Part shown: positions 31,170 to 39,436 of the stretch, in pieces | How the letters are laid out: each line of letters starts with the position of its first letter | Position numbering within the stretch: the stretch's first letter is position 1 | Source of the DNA: Variovorax guangxiensis | GTDB lineage: Bacteria; Pseudomonadota; Gammaproteobacteria; Burkholderiales; Burkholderiaceae_C | Direction of reading: 5' to 3' | NCBI RefSeq assembly: GCF_003952165.1 | Contig: NZ_RXFT01000001.1 | Location: 558,001-622,000, forward strand | DNA length: 64,000 nt | Program-made: the position numbers and the translations under genes | The notes under the pieces: generated by a model | What the model was told of the DNA's origin: nothing | The model's input: the letters and a program-made list of their open reading frames with translations, nothing else | Database searches by the model: none

Positions 31170-31574
31170 ATGAAGAAGACGTACAACGGCAGCTGCCATT
31201 GCGGCAAGGTCCGCTTCCAGGCCCTGATCGATCTCGCCGAAGGCACGGGCAAGTGCAACTGCTCGATCTGCACCAAGACCCGCGCATGGGGCGCGATCGT
31301 GAAGCCGGATGCCTTCACGCTGCTTTCGGGGGAGGAGGACCTGTCGCTGTACCAGTTCAACTCGCACAGCACCGAGTGGCTGTTCTGCAGGAGCTGCGGC
31401 GTGCGTTCGTTCGGGCGCGGCAACGTGCCCGAAATCGGTGGCGCCTATGTGAGCGTCGCGGTGAACTGCCTGGACGACGTGACGCTGGAGGAACTGTCGA
31501 CGGCGCCCGTCCGGTACATGGACGGGCGCAACAACAACTGGTTCGAGGCGCCGGCCGAGACGCGCTACCTCTGA
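31170..31574 (+). CDS. GFA family (glutathione-dependent formaldehyde-activating enzyme-like) protein
   Basis: A 134-residue zinc-binding protein of the GFA/CENP-V fold. Zinc ligands are seen in SCHCGKVRF (C-x-C), CNCSICTK (C-x-C-x2-C) and FCRSCGVRSF (C-x2-C). The family includes S-hydroxymethylglutathione synthase, but most members have unknown substrates. It is divergent from the WYL regulator across 105 bp and convergent with the CsgG-like gene. Confidence 0.9.
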   Translation: MKKTYNGSCHCGKVRFQALIDLAEGTGKCNCSICTKTRAWGAIVKPDAFTLLSGEEDLSLYQFNSHSTEWLFCRSCGVRSFGRGNVPEIGGAYVSVAVNCLDDVTLEELSTAPVRYMDGRNNNWFEAPAETRYL

Positions 31575-31607
31575 GCGAGGCGGGTCGGCCGGCGGGTTGC
31601 TGCCTTC

Positions 31608-32501
31608 TTACTTGCGGCGGCGGGTTGCCGGCGCGGCGCCCGGTGCCGAGGTCTGCGAGGGAGCGGCACCGCCGTCCACGCCCAGACGACCGCCGCCGCC
31701 CAGGCCCTGGCCGCGCACCGTCTGCGCCTTGTAGTTGCGCAGCGAGCGGACCATCTGGTTGAAGGCGTCCATGAAGGCGGCCGCGATCACCTTGCCCTGC
31801 GGCGTGCGGGTGTAGCCGCCGATGCCGCCGGCGGCGGAGAGGCCGCCCAGGCCGGCGAAGCCCGCGAAGTCGGTCTTGGAGGCGCTGCCTTCGGCGGCCG
31901 CGACCTGCACGCCCGAACGGTTGTCGATCAGCGTCAGGAGGGCGCTGGCTTCCTTGGTCTGCAGGCTCGCGCCGAGGCTGGCGATGGCGCGGCCGCGGCC
32001 GCCGCCCACCAGGCCGCCGAGCGCGCCGCCCAGGCCGCCGGCATCGCTGTTGCTGAACACGATCTCGGGCGACAGGCCGTAGTCGGAAGCGACCATCTGG
32101 CCGCGGCCGAAGTTGCTGCCGCCGCGCATTTCGCCCGACTGCATCAGCGCGCGCTCGCGCGTCATCGCGTTCATGCCGGCTGCGCTGCGCTCGACCACCA
32201 CGAAGCAGTTCGACTGCTGCACCAGCAGGCGCAGCAGGTTGGCCGTGGGAGGCAGCTTGTACTCGCCGGTGAGGATGGTGTACCAGCCCGCGTTCACGTT
32301 CTCGATCAGCGAGACCGTGCCCAGCGGCGAATCGCAGCGCTCGAGCTGGCTGCTTTCGCCGGAGGTCGCGGCGCCGGCGGCGCTGCCGGTGGCCACGGTC
32401 TTGGCCGACTGGCTGCCCATTTGCATGTCCATGGTCTGGCAACCCGAAAGGGCCAGCAGGCCGGCGAGTGCGCTTGCGAGAGAAAGTTTAGAAAAAGCCA
32501 T
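31608..32501 (-). CDS. CsgG-like outer-membrane lipoprotein
   Basis: A 297-residue predicted lipoprotein: signal peptide with lipobox LLALSGCQ, so the mature protein begins at Cys near residue 20. The middle region resembles the CsgG/LpoB-type fold: LLRLLVQQSNCFVVVERSAA (where CsgG has VTALKDSRWFIPLERQGL), then SDYGLSPEIVFSN, and the strand pair KEASALLTLIDNRSGVQVAA. Glycine-rich segments (GGLGGALGGLVGGGRG) and a Gly/Ala-rich tail are unusual. CsgG forms the curli secretion pore, but no csgA, csgB, csgE or csgF gene is nearby, so a curli role is not supported. It could act in envelope homeostasis or export of an unlinked substrate. Confidence 0.72.
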   Translation of the reverse strand: MAFSKLSLASALAGLLALSGCQTMDMQMGSQSAKTVATGSAAGAATSGESSQLERCDSPLGTVSLIENVNAGWYTILTGEYKLPPTANLLRLLVQQSNCFVVVERSAAGMNAMTRERALMQSGEMRGGSNFGRGQMVASDYGLSPEIVFSNSDAGGLGGALGGLVGGGRGRAIASLGASLQTKEASALLTLIDNRSGVQVAAAEGSASKTDFAGFAGLGGLSAAGGIGGYTRTPQGKVIAAAFMDAFNQMVRSLRNYKAQTVRGQGLGGGGRLGVDGGAAPSQTSAPGAAPATRRRK

Positions 32502-32970
32502 GTCCCGATCTGTCAAGTGAAAAGAATGCGGCGCCCGTTGCGGACGTCACTTGTCAAGATCGAAGATGGATCTGCCCTGGCCTGTATGACCTCCCGATTC
32601 GACGCGCCGCCGGCGACCGCGCGACGATACGACCCGAGATTCAGGCACGCCAGTGCCGAAAGTCATGTGCATTCACGCGCGCCCGGCCGTGTGTTTTCCA
32701 CCGCGCGGGCGGCGGGTTATCGGCCGGAGTCCGAAGTGTGGGAGGTGCGGGCCGCGGCAGCCCCTGTCCTCGATCGCCCGGCCGCGACGTCGGGCAGGCG
32801 CACTGCGCTTGGGGGACGGGCGGGTGGGGCGCGGCGATTCTATTACTCTGGAAACTTTCAGGAACACCGTGAAACAACGAGAGCTTCCATACCAATGGCT
32901 CAGGAGGGAAAAGCCGCGGGATGCGCTGTCCCGAAAGTTACATTCGGGCCTTCACTTCCAGGAGTTTCAG
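32502..32970. other. Long intergenic region with no convincing gene
   Basis: This 469 bp gap separates the CsgG-like gene (minus) from a small plus-strand gene. Reading frames cross it, but their composition (Arg/Pro/Cys-rich, no family features) is not protein-like. An AT-richer stretch at about 32838-32880 (TTCTATTACTCTGGAAACTT) may hold the promoter of the 72-residue gene. No clear terminator, RNA gene or repeat was recognised. Confidence 0.5.
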
Positions 32971-33189
32971 ATGGCGACCAAGAAGAACATCGTTGGAGAA
33001 GCAGCCGCGGAACTGACCCGCCAGCAGGTGCAACAGGCCCTGGCCATTGCGGGAGCTTCGAACTTCAGCGCAGCGGCCGACCCGGCTTTCGTCGGCTCCA
33101 TCCTGGTGGCCCTGGCAGTCAACACGAACTCGGTGAGCGCGACCATCGACAGCGCCAAGGACCGGACCAGCGCGGTGATCAAGCACTGA
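32971..33189 (+). CDS. Small Ala-rich protein of unknown function
   Basis: A 72-residue protein (start MATKKNIVGEAAAELTRQQV, end SAKDRTSAVIKH). The start ATG is preceded by CAGGAG at a good distance, and codon use from here on becomes protein-like, whereas the upstream in-frame sequence does not. It is rich in Ala, Val, Ser and Gln, with one moderately hydrophobic segment (AFVGSILVALAV) and no Cys, Trp or Tyr. No family was recognised. It is an isolated unit, convergent with the Rnk gene 15 bp away. Confidence 0.65.
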   Translation: MATKKNIVGEAAAELTRQQVQQALAIAGASNFSAAADPAFVGSILVALAVNTNSVSATIDSAKDRTSAVIKH

Positions 33190-33204
33190 AAGAAACGGCC
33201 TGCC

Positions 33205-33606
33205 TCAGCGCGTGTAGTCGCCGCTGGCCTCGGGCTGGAAGAGCACTGCGGTCACACGCGCAGAGCGCTCGATGCCGTTGGGCATGCGCCAGCAGGCGAG
33301 CGCCCCGGTCTTCACCCCCAGCAGGCCGATGCCGACGGGCGACAGCACCGATACGAAGCCAGCGCCCGGCTGCGAGTCGCCGGGATAGCACAGCGTGATC
33401 TGCTGGCGCTGGCCCGTAGCCGGGTCCTCGATCTCGACCTGGGAATTCATCGTCACGAGGTCCGGCGGGACTTCGCGCGATGGCAGCACGTCCGCCGCGT
33501 CGAGCAGTTCGGTGAGTGCCGGTGGGAGCTGGTGATCCGCCAGTTTGCCGAGGCGGACGAAGTCGAGTTCGGTGAGCGTGCGCTCCCCGTGAATGGTGGC
33601 AAGCAT
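33205..33606 (-). CDS. rnk: Nucleoside diphosphate kinase regulator (Rnk, GreA/GreB-like)
   Basis: A 133-residue protein made of an N-terminal helical domain of ~45 residues and a C-terminal GreA/GreB-type FKBP-like domain (VTMNSQVEIEDPATGQRQQI, LCYPGDSQPGAGFVSVLSPVG, GLLGVKTGA). Rnk-type proteins bind RNA polymerase but lack the GreA coiled coil. One oddity is CWRMPNG where other members usually have an aromatic, W-x-x-P-like segment. It lies alone on the minus strand. Confidence 0.85.
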   Translation of the reverse strand: MLATIHGERTLTELDFVRLGKLADHQLPPALTELLDAADVLPSREVPPDLVTMNSQVEIEDPATGQRQQITLCYPGDSQPGAGFVSVLSPVGIGLLGVKTGALACWRMPNGIERSARVTAVLFQPEASGDYTR

Positions 33607-33945
33607 GAAGCACTCCAGTTGAGTGCGGCGCCGTCAGGAACGAAGGAAATGAACGGCGACGCGGCCGCGCGGCGGGTGCCCGGCGGTCAATGGTTCGCGC
33701 ATCAGAAGGAAGGGTAGCGGACCGCCGGGCTCAGGAAAGTGCGCAGGTGCGTCGGTAGGCCGCCATCGTCGCCACGGCACCGGTACGCGCTGCTTCGAGC
33801 GCAGCGTGCTTGCGGGAGTGGAACGAACGGGCCATGCGCACGAGTGTAGGGATGCACCACGAGCCCATCAAGCAATGGCCCCGCGTGTACTGCCGTTAAG
33901 CACGGCGGGCATGGGCTCATCGCGTTCCAACTGCGCTAGCCGGTT
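33607..33945. other. Intergenic region holding only a tiny reading frame
   Basis: This 339 bp gap lies between rnk and an AraC/GyrI-type gene. The one candidate inside it is a 34-residue minus-strand frame (33731-33835), listed separately. No terminator or RNA gene stands out. Confidence 0.4.
33731..33835 (-). CDS. Possible 34-residue microprotein
   Basis: A short frame, MARSFHSRKHAALEAARTGA followed by 14 residues, ending ALS. It is basic and predicted helical with an amphipathic look. No ribosome site of quality precedes the ATG and no family is recognised. It is kept at low confidence because its composition resembles short Arg/Ala-rich proteins frequent in Burkholderiales, and because the surrounding longer frames look non-coding. 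Confidence 0.25.
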   Translation of the reverse strand: MARSFHSRKHAALEAARTGAVATMAAYRRTCALS

Positions 33946-34806
33946 TCACGGCGTGCCTGTGCGGCGGATGGGAATCAGCAGGTCGGTGCGCAACTCGGCC
34001 TGCGAGACCTGCCGCGGCGAGTTCAGGTAGTGCTCCAGTGTTGGCCGGTCGTCGGGCTCGTAGCCGCTGGCGGGTAGCCAGCGGATGTAGAGGGCGCGCA
34101 CGGCAGCGTTGATCTGCGAGTACGGGCCCGCGAGGCGATGCGCCGCGTAGCAGCCGCCGGGAATGTCGAGCATCTCGACTTCGGGGACTTCCGGCCAGGC
34201 ATCGGGAGAGTCGACGGCGGCGTAGTACCTGAAGCAGATGCTGCCCTCCGGCTCGTCGAAAGACGCTCCCCAGCGGTCCGTGATGCGGGCCGTGCCGGCG
34301 TGCTGGCGCAACCGCCGATGAGTGTGAGGGATGGTCGAGAACGGCCCCTGGTGCCGCAGCGCATGCAGCCGTCGCGTCGGGTATTCGACGATGCGCACGG
34401 CTGGCGCGGCGACGCCGTCATCGGGTTGCGGCAACGCATCGACATCGAGAATCGCCCGCACCATCTTCTGCTGGAATGCGCGCGGCGACTGTCCGGTGAA
34501 CTGGCCGAAGGCGCGCGTGAAGGCCTGCGGGCTTTCGTAGCCCACGGCCAGCGCGACCTGCGTGATGCTCTGGTCGCCGGCTTCCAGCAGCCGGGTGGCG
34601 AGCGCCAGTCGTACGCGCCGCACTGTGGCCGCCACGGTTTCTCCGGCCACGCTCGCATAGACGCGGTGGAAGTGGAAGGGCGAGAAGTGCGCGAGCCGCG
34701 CGAGGTCTTCGAGCCGGTGCTCGGCCATCGGATCGGCAACGATGGCCGCGACGGCGCGCGCGACGCGGGCGCGGTAGTCCTGCTCGATGCGGCGGCTGCT
34801 TTCCAT
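33946..34806 (-). CDS. AraC family regulator with GyrI-like effector domain
   Basis: A 286-residue regulator of Rob/SoxS architecture. The N-terminal AraC double HTH (residues ~10-110) has LEDLARLAHFSPFHFHRVYA, VRRVRLALATRLLEAGDQSI and VALAVGYESPQAFTRAFGQF. The C-terminal GyrI-like small-molecule-binding domain starts near residue 130 (VRIVEYPTRRLHALRHQGPF) and includes CFRYYAAVD and DIPGGCYAAHRLAGPYSQI. Related proteins respond to xenobiotics. No neighbouring target is obvious. Confidence 0.92.
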   Translation of the reverse strand: MESSRRIEQDYRARVARAVAAIVADPMAEHRLEDLARLAHFSPFHFHRVYASVAGETVAATVRRVRLALATRLLEAGDQSITQVALAVGYESPQAFTRAFGQFTGQSPRAFQQKMVRAILDVDALPQPDDGVAAPAVRIVEYPTRRLHALRHQGPFSTIPHTHRRLRQHAGTARITDRWGASFDEPEGSICFRYYAAVDSPDAWPEVPEVEMLDIPGGCYAAHRLAGPYSQINAAVRALYIRWLPASGYEPDDRPTLEHYLNSPRQVSQAELRTDLLIPIRRTGTP

Positions 34807-34881
34807 GCGCGCGAGTGTGCGCCTTTCATGCGAGGGGCACTTAGCCGACTTTGCTCACATGGGCCAGCGGAGCAACCAAAG

Positions 34882-34914
34882 AAAAAGCCCGCTGTCCGTA
34901 AAGACAGCGGGCTC
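34882..34914 (-). terminator. Terminator of tRNA-Asn copy 1
   Basis: On the minus strand GCCCGCTGTC-TTTACG-GACAGCGGGC is followed by TTTTTC. The 10 bp stem is perfect. It lies 26 bp beyond the tRNA 3' end. Confidence 0.92.
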
Positions 34915-34939
34915 TTCAGAGAGCCTTGCGGCTTGATGG

Positions 34940-35015
34940 TGGCTCCTCGACCTGGGCTCGAACCAGGGACCTACGGATTAACAGTCCGGCGCTCTACCGA
35001 CTGAGCTATCGAGGA
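34940..35015 (-). tRNA. tRNA-Asn (GTT), copy 1
   Basis: A 76-base cloverleaf on the minus strand, beginning TCCTCGATAGCTCAGTCGGT and ending with an encoded CCA. The anticodon loop CTGTTAA gives GTT (Asn), and the T-arm GGTTCGAGCCC (T loop TTCGAGC) and the 7 bp acceptor stem TCCTCGA/TCGAGGA pair fully. It is identical to copy 2 over its length. Confidence 0.97.
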
Positions 35016-35026
35016 ACAAGCCTTAA

Positions 35027-35032
35027 ATTATA
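35027..35032 (-). promoter_or_regulatory. -10 element of tRNA-Asn copy 1
   Basis: An exact TATAAT on the minus strand, 12 bp upstream of the mature tRNA start. The -35 region is weak. Copy 2 has the same arrangement. Confidence 0.6.
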
Positions 35033-35118
35033 TGCAATGGATTTGCCGATCTCGGCGCTTCGACTGCATTTTTTGCATCGATGCGACGACTGCCTGCAAG
35101 AAACACCGCGCACCACTT

Positions 35119-35157
35119 CAAATGAAATGCCCCGCTACCTTGTGGGTAGCGGGGCAT
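35119..35157 (-). terminator. Terminator of tRNA-Asn copy 2
   Basis: On the minus strand ATGCCCCGCTACC-CACAA-GGTAGCGGGGCAT (13 bp perfect stem) is followed by TTTCATTT. It lies between the two tRNA copies, showing that each copy is its own transcription unit. Confidence 0.88.
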
Positions 35158-35180
35158 CCAGAGGCCTTGCGGCTTTGTGG

Positions 35181-35256
35181 TGGCTCCTCGACCTGGGCTC
35201 GAACCAGGGACCTACGGATTAACAGTCCGGCGCTCTACCGACTGAGCTATCGAGGA
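35181..35256 (-). tRNA. tRNA-Asn (GTT), copy 2
   Basis: Identical in sequence to the copy at 34940-35015, 241 bp away in the same orientation. It carries anticodon GTT and an encoded CCA. The flanks are also duplicated (GCCTTGCGGCTT on the 3' side and AACAAGCCTTA on the 5' side), so the whole unit including promoter was duplicated. Confidence 0.97.
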
Positions 35257-35267
35257 ACAAGCCTTAG

Positions 35268-35273
35268 ATTATA
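35268..35273 (-). promoter_or_regulatory. -10 element of tRNA-Asn copy 2
   Basis: An exact TATAAT on the minus strand, 12 bp upstream of the tRNA start, preceded by TTGCCG about 20 bp upstream. It matches the position seen for copy 1. Confidence 0.6.
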
Positions 35274-35304
35274 GCGTCATTTTTCATGACTTTCGGCAAC
35301 GCGT

Positions 35305-37473
35305 TCAAAGTGCAACGCTCAGCCCCAGACGCAGCGTGCGCGGCGCGCCAGGGAACAGGTAGACATGCCCGAACTGGTAGGGCGATTCCTTCCAGTAGCG
35401 GCGATCGAACAGGTTGTCGACCGACAGCGTCCAGCTCGCGTTCGCGCCGCGCAGCTTAGTGTCGTAGCGCAGCACGGCATCGACGCGCGTCCACGAGGGC
35501 AGCGTGATCGAGCCATCAGGCAGCACGTTGCGGCGGCCTTCGTACGAGAGCTGTCCCGCAACCTCGAGGCCCGGCACCGATGCGAAGCGGTAGGCGGTCT
35601 GCGCGCGCAGCACCTGCTTGGGCACGTTCGTGGGCGACTCGCCGTTGAGCGCCGGATTGGCCGTGCTCCCGCGCCGCTTCGCATCGATCAGCGTCACGCT
35701 GCCACCGATGCGCCAGGGCCCCTGGTTCCACTGCGCACCCGCTTCGAGACCACGATGCACCGCCTTGCCGTCGTTGCGCACCTCGCACAAGCCGCTGCAC
35801 AGGTCCATGTTGGTCAGCGGCCGCGAGATGTCGAACCATGCGAGCTGCCAGTTGAAGGCGTCGTTGCCGCCCTTGAGGCCAAGCTCCCACTGACGCGAGC
35901 GCAGCGCGGGCAGGGCCTGCCCCGCGTTGCTGTACTGCGAGATCCTGTTCGGCACCACCTGCGACTCGACTCCCCGCCCCCAGCTCGCATAGGCCAGCAG
36001 CCCCGGCTGGAAAGCGTAGCTCGCCGCTATCCATGGCGTGGTCACGTCCTGCTTGTAGCCGGTCGGATTCGAGCCGTCGTTGCCGATGCTGCTGCGGTCG
36101 AGCCGCGTATGGCGCGCGCCGAGCCAGGTGGTGAAGCGCTCGTTCCAGCGGATCGCGTCCTGCACCGAGAACTCGGTCGAGCGCTCGTCCCGGTTGGTCT
36201 GAGGCGTGGTGGCGTCCGGCGCCGGTGGCACGACGGCCGTGCCCCAGATGTTGCCGGTGCCCGCATAGTTGTAGGCCTGGTTGTCGAAGCGGTTGCGCAC
36301 GCGGCTCTGCATCAGCCCGAAGCCGAGTTCGTGCCTCACGCTGCCCGTCGTCACGTTGCCCTTCAGGTTGATGCTGCCGGCCGTCAGCGTGCGGCGCTCG
36401 TTGTCGCTGCGGAAGTCGTAGAAGTCGAAGGTGCCATCGGAGCAGTAGCGGTCGTAGTTGCCTTCGGCGCCGCAGCCGAAGGCATAGGCCAGTCGGTCGT
36501 CGCTCTTCAGCCGCTGCTGGCCGATCTGCGCGCTCCAGCGCCAGTCGGCGTTCAGCGCCTGGCTGAAGCGCAGCGTGCCCGTCAGCGCCTTGAACACCGA
36601 GGGCTGCGACCACGGCTGGTTGTTGAGGTTGATGCGCGGATCCACCGGCGCCGGCAGCACGCTGCCCAGCAGGCTGTAGCCGTTCTGGCTGGGCTGCGTC
36701 TTGCGGCTTTGCTCGATCTCGAACTCCAGCACCGAGTCGCGCGTGATGCGCCAGTCGGCTGCGAGCGAGAACAGGTTGCGGTTGCCGTCGAGGTTGTGCG
36801 TGAGCGGCTTGAGGTTTTCGCTCGCCACGTTGATGCGGTAGCCGAACTGCCTGTTCTCGCCGAAGCGCCCGCCGAGGTCGATGGCGCCCAGCAGGCTGCC
36901 CCGGCTGGAAGTTTCGATGCGCACCGTGCGCAGGTCCTGTTCGGTGGGCCGCTTCACGACGTAGTTGACCAGCCCGCCCGGCGCGCTGGTGCCGGCCTGT
37001 ATGCCGCTGGTGCCGCGCAGTATTTCGACGCGCTCCTTGTTGTCGAGCGGAATCGAAGTCTCGGCGCTGATCGGCAGGCCCTCGCGCCGGTAGTTGAAGC
37101 GGTTGTCGAGCACGAAGCCGCGCACCGTGAGGTAGTCCCAGTAGCCCGCCGAGTTGTAGGCGTCGGTGACGGAAGCGTCGAACTGCGTGAGGTCGGCGAG
37201 CCGTCGCGCGCCGCTGGCCTGCAGCTGCTTGCTGTCGATCACCGTGGCCGAGATCGGCAGCTCGCGCAGCGGCACGTCGCCGAAGCCGCTCACGTCGGCC
37301 TGCGGCGCGGCCGTGCCTTCGCTGACGGTGATCTCCGGCAGCGCGGATTGCTGCTGCGCATGCGCTGAACATGCCGCCGCAAAGAGCATGGCTGCCAGCG
37401 CGTGCGAGACGGGAGACAGCCGATGCCGGCCGGAAGAATCGAAGGGAAGCTCTGTCTTTTTCATTCTGTTCAT
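35305..37473 (-). CDS. TonB-dependent outer-membrane receptor in the thiamine operon
   Basis: A 722-residue receptor. The signal peptide ([16 protein letters not shown]) is followed by a plug domain with a TonB-box-like [37 protein letters not shown] and [26 protein letters not shown]. The beta-barrel ends with LRLGLSVAL, whose last residue is Leu, not the usual aromatic. It resembles siderophore receptors by sequence. However, its start ATG overlaps the thiE stop (ATGA, 37470-37473), making it the last gene of a thiO-thiS-thiG-thiE unit. Import of thiamine or a precursor across the outer membrane is therefore the best contextual guess. Confidence 0.9.
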   Translation of the reverse strand: MNRMKKTELPFDSSGRHRLSPVSHALAAMLFAAACSAHAQQQSALPEITVSEGTAAPQADVSGFGDVPLRELPISATVIDSKQLQASGARRLADLTQFDASVTDAYNSAGYWDYLTVRGFVLDNRFNYRREGLPISAETSIPLDNKERVEILRGTSGIQAGTSAPGGLVNYVVKRPTEQDLRTVRIETSSRGSLLGAIDLGGRFGENRQFGYRINVASENLKPLTHNLDGNRNLFSLAADWRITRDSVLEFEIEQSRKTQPSQNGYSLLGSVLPAPVDPRINLNNQPWSQPSVFKALTGTLRFSQALNADWRWSAQIGQQRLKSDDRLAYAFGCGAEGNYDRYCSDGTFDFYDFRSDNERRTLTAGSINLKGNVTTGSVRHELGFGLMQSRVRNRFDNQAYNYAGTGNIWGTAVVPPAPDATTPQTNRDERSTEFSVQDAIRWNERFTTWLGARHTRLDRSSIGNDGSNPTGYKQDVTTPWIAASYAFQPGLLAYASWGRGVESQVVPNRISQYSNAGQALPALRSRQWELGLKGGNDAFNWQLAWFDISRPLTNMDLCSGLCEVRNDGKAVHRGLEAGAQWNQGPWRIGGSVTLIDAKRRGSTANPALNGESPTNVPKQVLRAQTAYRFASVPGLEVAGQLSYEGRRNVLPDGSITLPSWTRVDAVLRYDTKLRGANASWTLSVDNLFDRRYWKESPYQFGHVYLFPGAPRTLRLGLSVAL

Positions 37474-38405
37474 TTGCCCGCAGCGGCATCGATGGCCGCG
37501 ATCCATTCCGCGGCCGTGGCTTCCGGGTCGTCGGCCGCGACAAGCGCACGCACCACGGCGATGGAACCCACACCGGTCGCAAGCACCTCCGGCATCCGCA
37601 CCGCATCGATGCCGCCGATGCCGACCTGCGGATAGCCGCGCAGCAGCCGCGCATAGGCGCCCAGCCGCGCCACGCCCTGCGGCGCGGTCGCCATCTTCTT
37701 GAGCGTGGTCGGGTACACGGCGCCCATGGCGATGTAGCTCGGGCTCACCTTGTCGGCGCGCACCATCTCCGCATAGCCGTGCGTGCTGACGCCAAGACGC
37801 AGGCCGGAGGCGCGAAGTTGCGCCAGTTCGTCTGGCGAGAGCGCGTCGAGATCCTCCTGGCCGAGGTGGATGCCATAGGCACCGGCCGCGATGGCAACCC
37901 GCCAGTGGTCATTGATGAAGAGCAGCGCGCCGGTACCTCGCACCGCCTCGACGGCCGCTTGAACTTCGCGCTCGATGGCCGCGCTGTCGTCCGACTTGAA
38001 TCGCAGCTGCACCGTCGGCACACCCGCGCGCGCCATGCGGTCGACCCACTGCGCATCGGGCAGCACGGCATAGAGGCCGAGCCGTTCTGGGCAGGGCGGA
38101 AATGCGTCGTCGCGCGCGGTGGGCGGAAAGGGGCGCATGCCGAAGTCCTCCGGCGCGTCGGGCCACAACGCAGCATCGAAGCTGCTCAGGCGCTGTGTCT
38201 GCGCGGTCCATGCGAGGGCCAGGCATTCGGCGTCGATCTCGATGAAGCCGAGCGCGGAACACGCGCGCTTGGCGCCGCGATACACCGGATCGTCGGAAGA
38301 GAAGTCGGGCGCGCTCACCGGCGCCGACGTGATCGCGCCGAAGCGCAATCCGTGCGCAGCGACGATGGCCTGCGCGATGGCGCCGGAGTCGAATGTGGTG
38401 CTCAT
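37470..38405 (-). CDS. thiE: Thiamine-phosphate synthase with an N-terminal extension
   Basis: A 311-residue enzyme joining HMP-PP and HET-P to thiamine phosphate. The ThiE TIM barrel occupies about residues 108-311: [29 protein letters not shown] (substrate and pyrophosphate site), [25 protein letters not shown] and VGIGGIDA. Residues 1-107 form an extra N-terminal region of unrecognised nature (contains [20 protein letters not shown]). The start overlaps the thiG stop (ATGA) and the end overlaps the TonB receptor gene. Confidence 0.9.
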   Translation of the reverse strand: MSTTFDSGAIAQAIVAAHGLRFGAITSAPVSAPDFSSDDPVYRGAKRACSALGFIEIDAECLALAWTAQTQRLSSFDAALWPDAPEDFGMRPFPPTARDDAFPPCPERLGLYAVLPDAQWVDRMARAGVPTVQLRFKSDDSAAIEREVQAAVEAVRGTGALLFINDHWRVAIAAGAYGIHLGQEDLDALSPDELAQLRASGLRLGVSTHGYAEMVRADKVSPSYIAMGAVYPTTLKKMATAPQGVARLGAYARLLRGYPQVGIGGIDAVRMPEVLATGVGSIAVVRALVAADDPEATAAEWIAAIDAAAGK

Positions 38406-39214
38406 GATTCGTGGTGCCAGAAAGGCGTGCCGAGCACGGGCGTGCTGGGTTGCGCGGCCTCCTGCGCGGCCATGGCGCCGGCGCGATGCGCGCTGCGCCC
38501 GGCCTGCACCGCGTCGGCGAAGGCGCCGGCCATTGCGACCGGGTCCTGCGCCAGCGCGACGGCCGTGTTCAGCAGCACCCCGTCGTATCCCCACTCCATC
38601 ACCTGGCAGGCGTGCGAAGGCAGGCCCAGTCCAGCGTCCACCAGCATCGGCACCTTGAGCCGGTCGCGCAGCACCTGCAGCGCGTAGGGGTTGACCGGTC
38701 CGCGGCCGGTGCCGATGGGCGCGGCCCAGGGCATCACCGCCTGGCAGCCGACGTCGACCAGGCGCTGGCACAGCACGAGGTCCTCGGTGCAGTAGGGCAG
38801 CACCTTGAAGCCCTCGCGGATCAACTGCGAGGCCGCGTCGACCAGGTTCAGCGTGTCGGGCTGCAGCGTGTAGTCGTCGCCGATCAGCTCCAGCTTGATC
38901 CACGAGGTGTCGAACAGCTCGCGCGCCATCTGCGCGGTGGCGATCACCTCCTGAATGCTGTGGCAGCCAGCGGTGTTGGGCAGCACCGGCACCGCGAGCT
39001 TGCGCAGCAGCTCCCAGAAGCCGTTGCCGAGCTCGCTGTTGCCCGAGCCCTGGCTGGCCGTCTGCCGGCGCAGCGAGGCAGTGAGCATTGCGGGCTTCGC
39101 GCGCTTCACGGCGGCTTCGAGCAGGTCAGGCGAGGGGTAGCGCGCGGTGCCCAGCAGCAGGCGGCTGTGGAAGGTCTCGCCGTAAAGCACCAGGGGGTCG
39201 TTCGGGGTCGTCAT
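38402..39214 (-). CDS. thiG: Thiazole synthase
   Basis: A 270-residue TIM-barrel enzyme that forms the thiazole ring from deoxyxylulose phosphate, dehydroglycine and ThiS thiocarboxylate. The N-terminus [20 protein letters not shown], the Schiff-base Lys in [10 protein letters not shown], and [15 protein letters not shown] and [19 protein letters not shown] are family signatures. ATG 39214 is favoured by a GGAG site nine bases upstream; ATG 39229 is an alternative. It lies between thiS and thiE. Confidence 0.95.
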   Translation of the reverse strand: MTTPNDPLVLYGETFHSRLLLGTARYPSPDLLEAAVKRAKPAMLTASLRRQTASQGSGNSELGNGFWELLRKLAVPVLPNTAGCHSIQEVIATAQMARELFDTSWIKLELIGDDYTLQPDTLNLVDAASQLIREGFKVLPYCTEDLVLCQRLVDVGCQAVMPWAAPIGTGRGPVNPYALQVLRDRLKVPMLVDAGLGLPSHACQVMEWGYDGVLLNTAVALAQDPVAMAGAFADAVQAGRSAHRAGAMAAQEAAQPSTPVLGTPFWHHES

Positions 39215-39232
39215 TTCTGTTGTCTCCATCAA

Positions 39233-39436
39233 TCAGCCGCCCGTCACGGGGCGGATCACTTCGACGCGGTCTTCGGGTTTCAGCGCGCGCGTGGCGTAGG
39301 CCGAGCGCGGCACGAATTCGCGGTTCACGGCCACCGCGAAAGGCGGCGTGGCCTCCAGCGCGGCCAGCGCGTCGGTCAGCATCGCCTGGTCGGGCAGGGT
39401 GAAGGGCTTGTCGTTGATCAGGATGTTCATCGTCAT
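39233..39436 (-). CDS. thiS: Sulfur-carrier protein ThiS
   Basis: A 67-residue ubiquitin-like protein ending in the required Gly-Gly (VEVIRPVTGG), which carries thiocarboxylate sulfur to ThiG. The start (MTMNILINDKPFTLPDQ) overlaps the thiO stop as ATGA, so it is coupled to thiO. Confidence 0.95.
   Translation of the reverse strand: MTMNILINDKPFTLPDQAMLTDALAALEATPPFAVAVNREFVPRSAYATRALKPEDRVEVIRPVTGG

Noticed and set aside
32653..32970. Upstream in-frame extension of the 72-residue protein to 178 residues
   Set aside because: The extra sequence is Arg/Pro/Cys-rich and not protein-like, while ATG 32971 has a good ribosome site.
32971..33189. Possible RebB/R-body 'killing trait' protein
   Set aside because: Length and hydrophobic segment are vaguely similar, but I see none of the conserved Reb residues, so no name is assigned.
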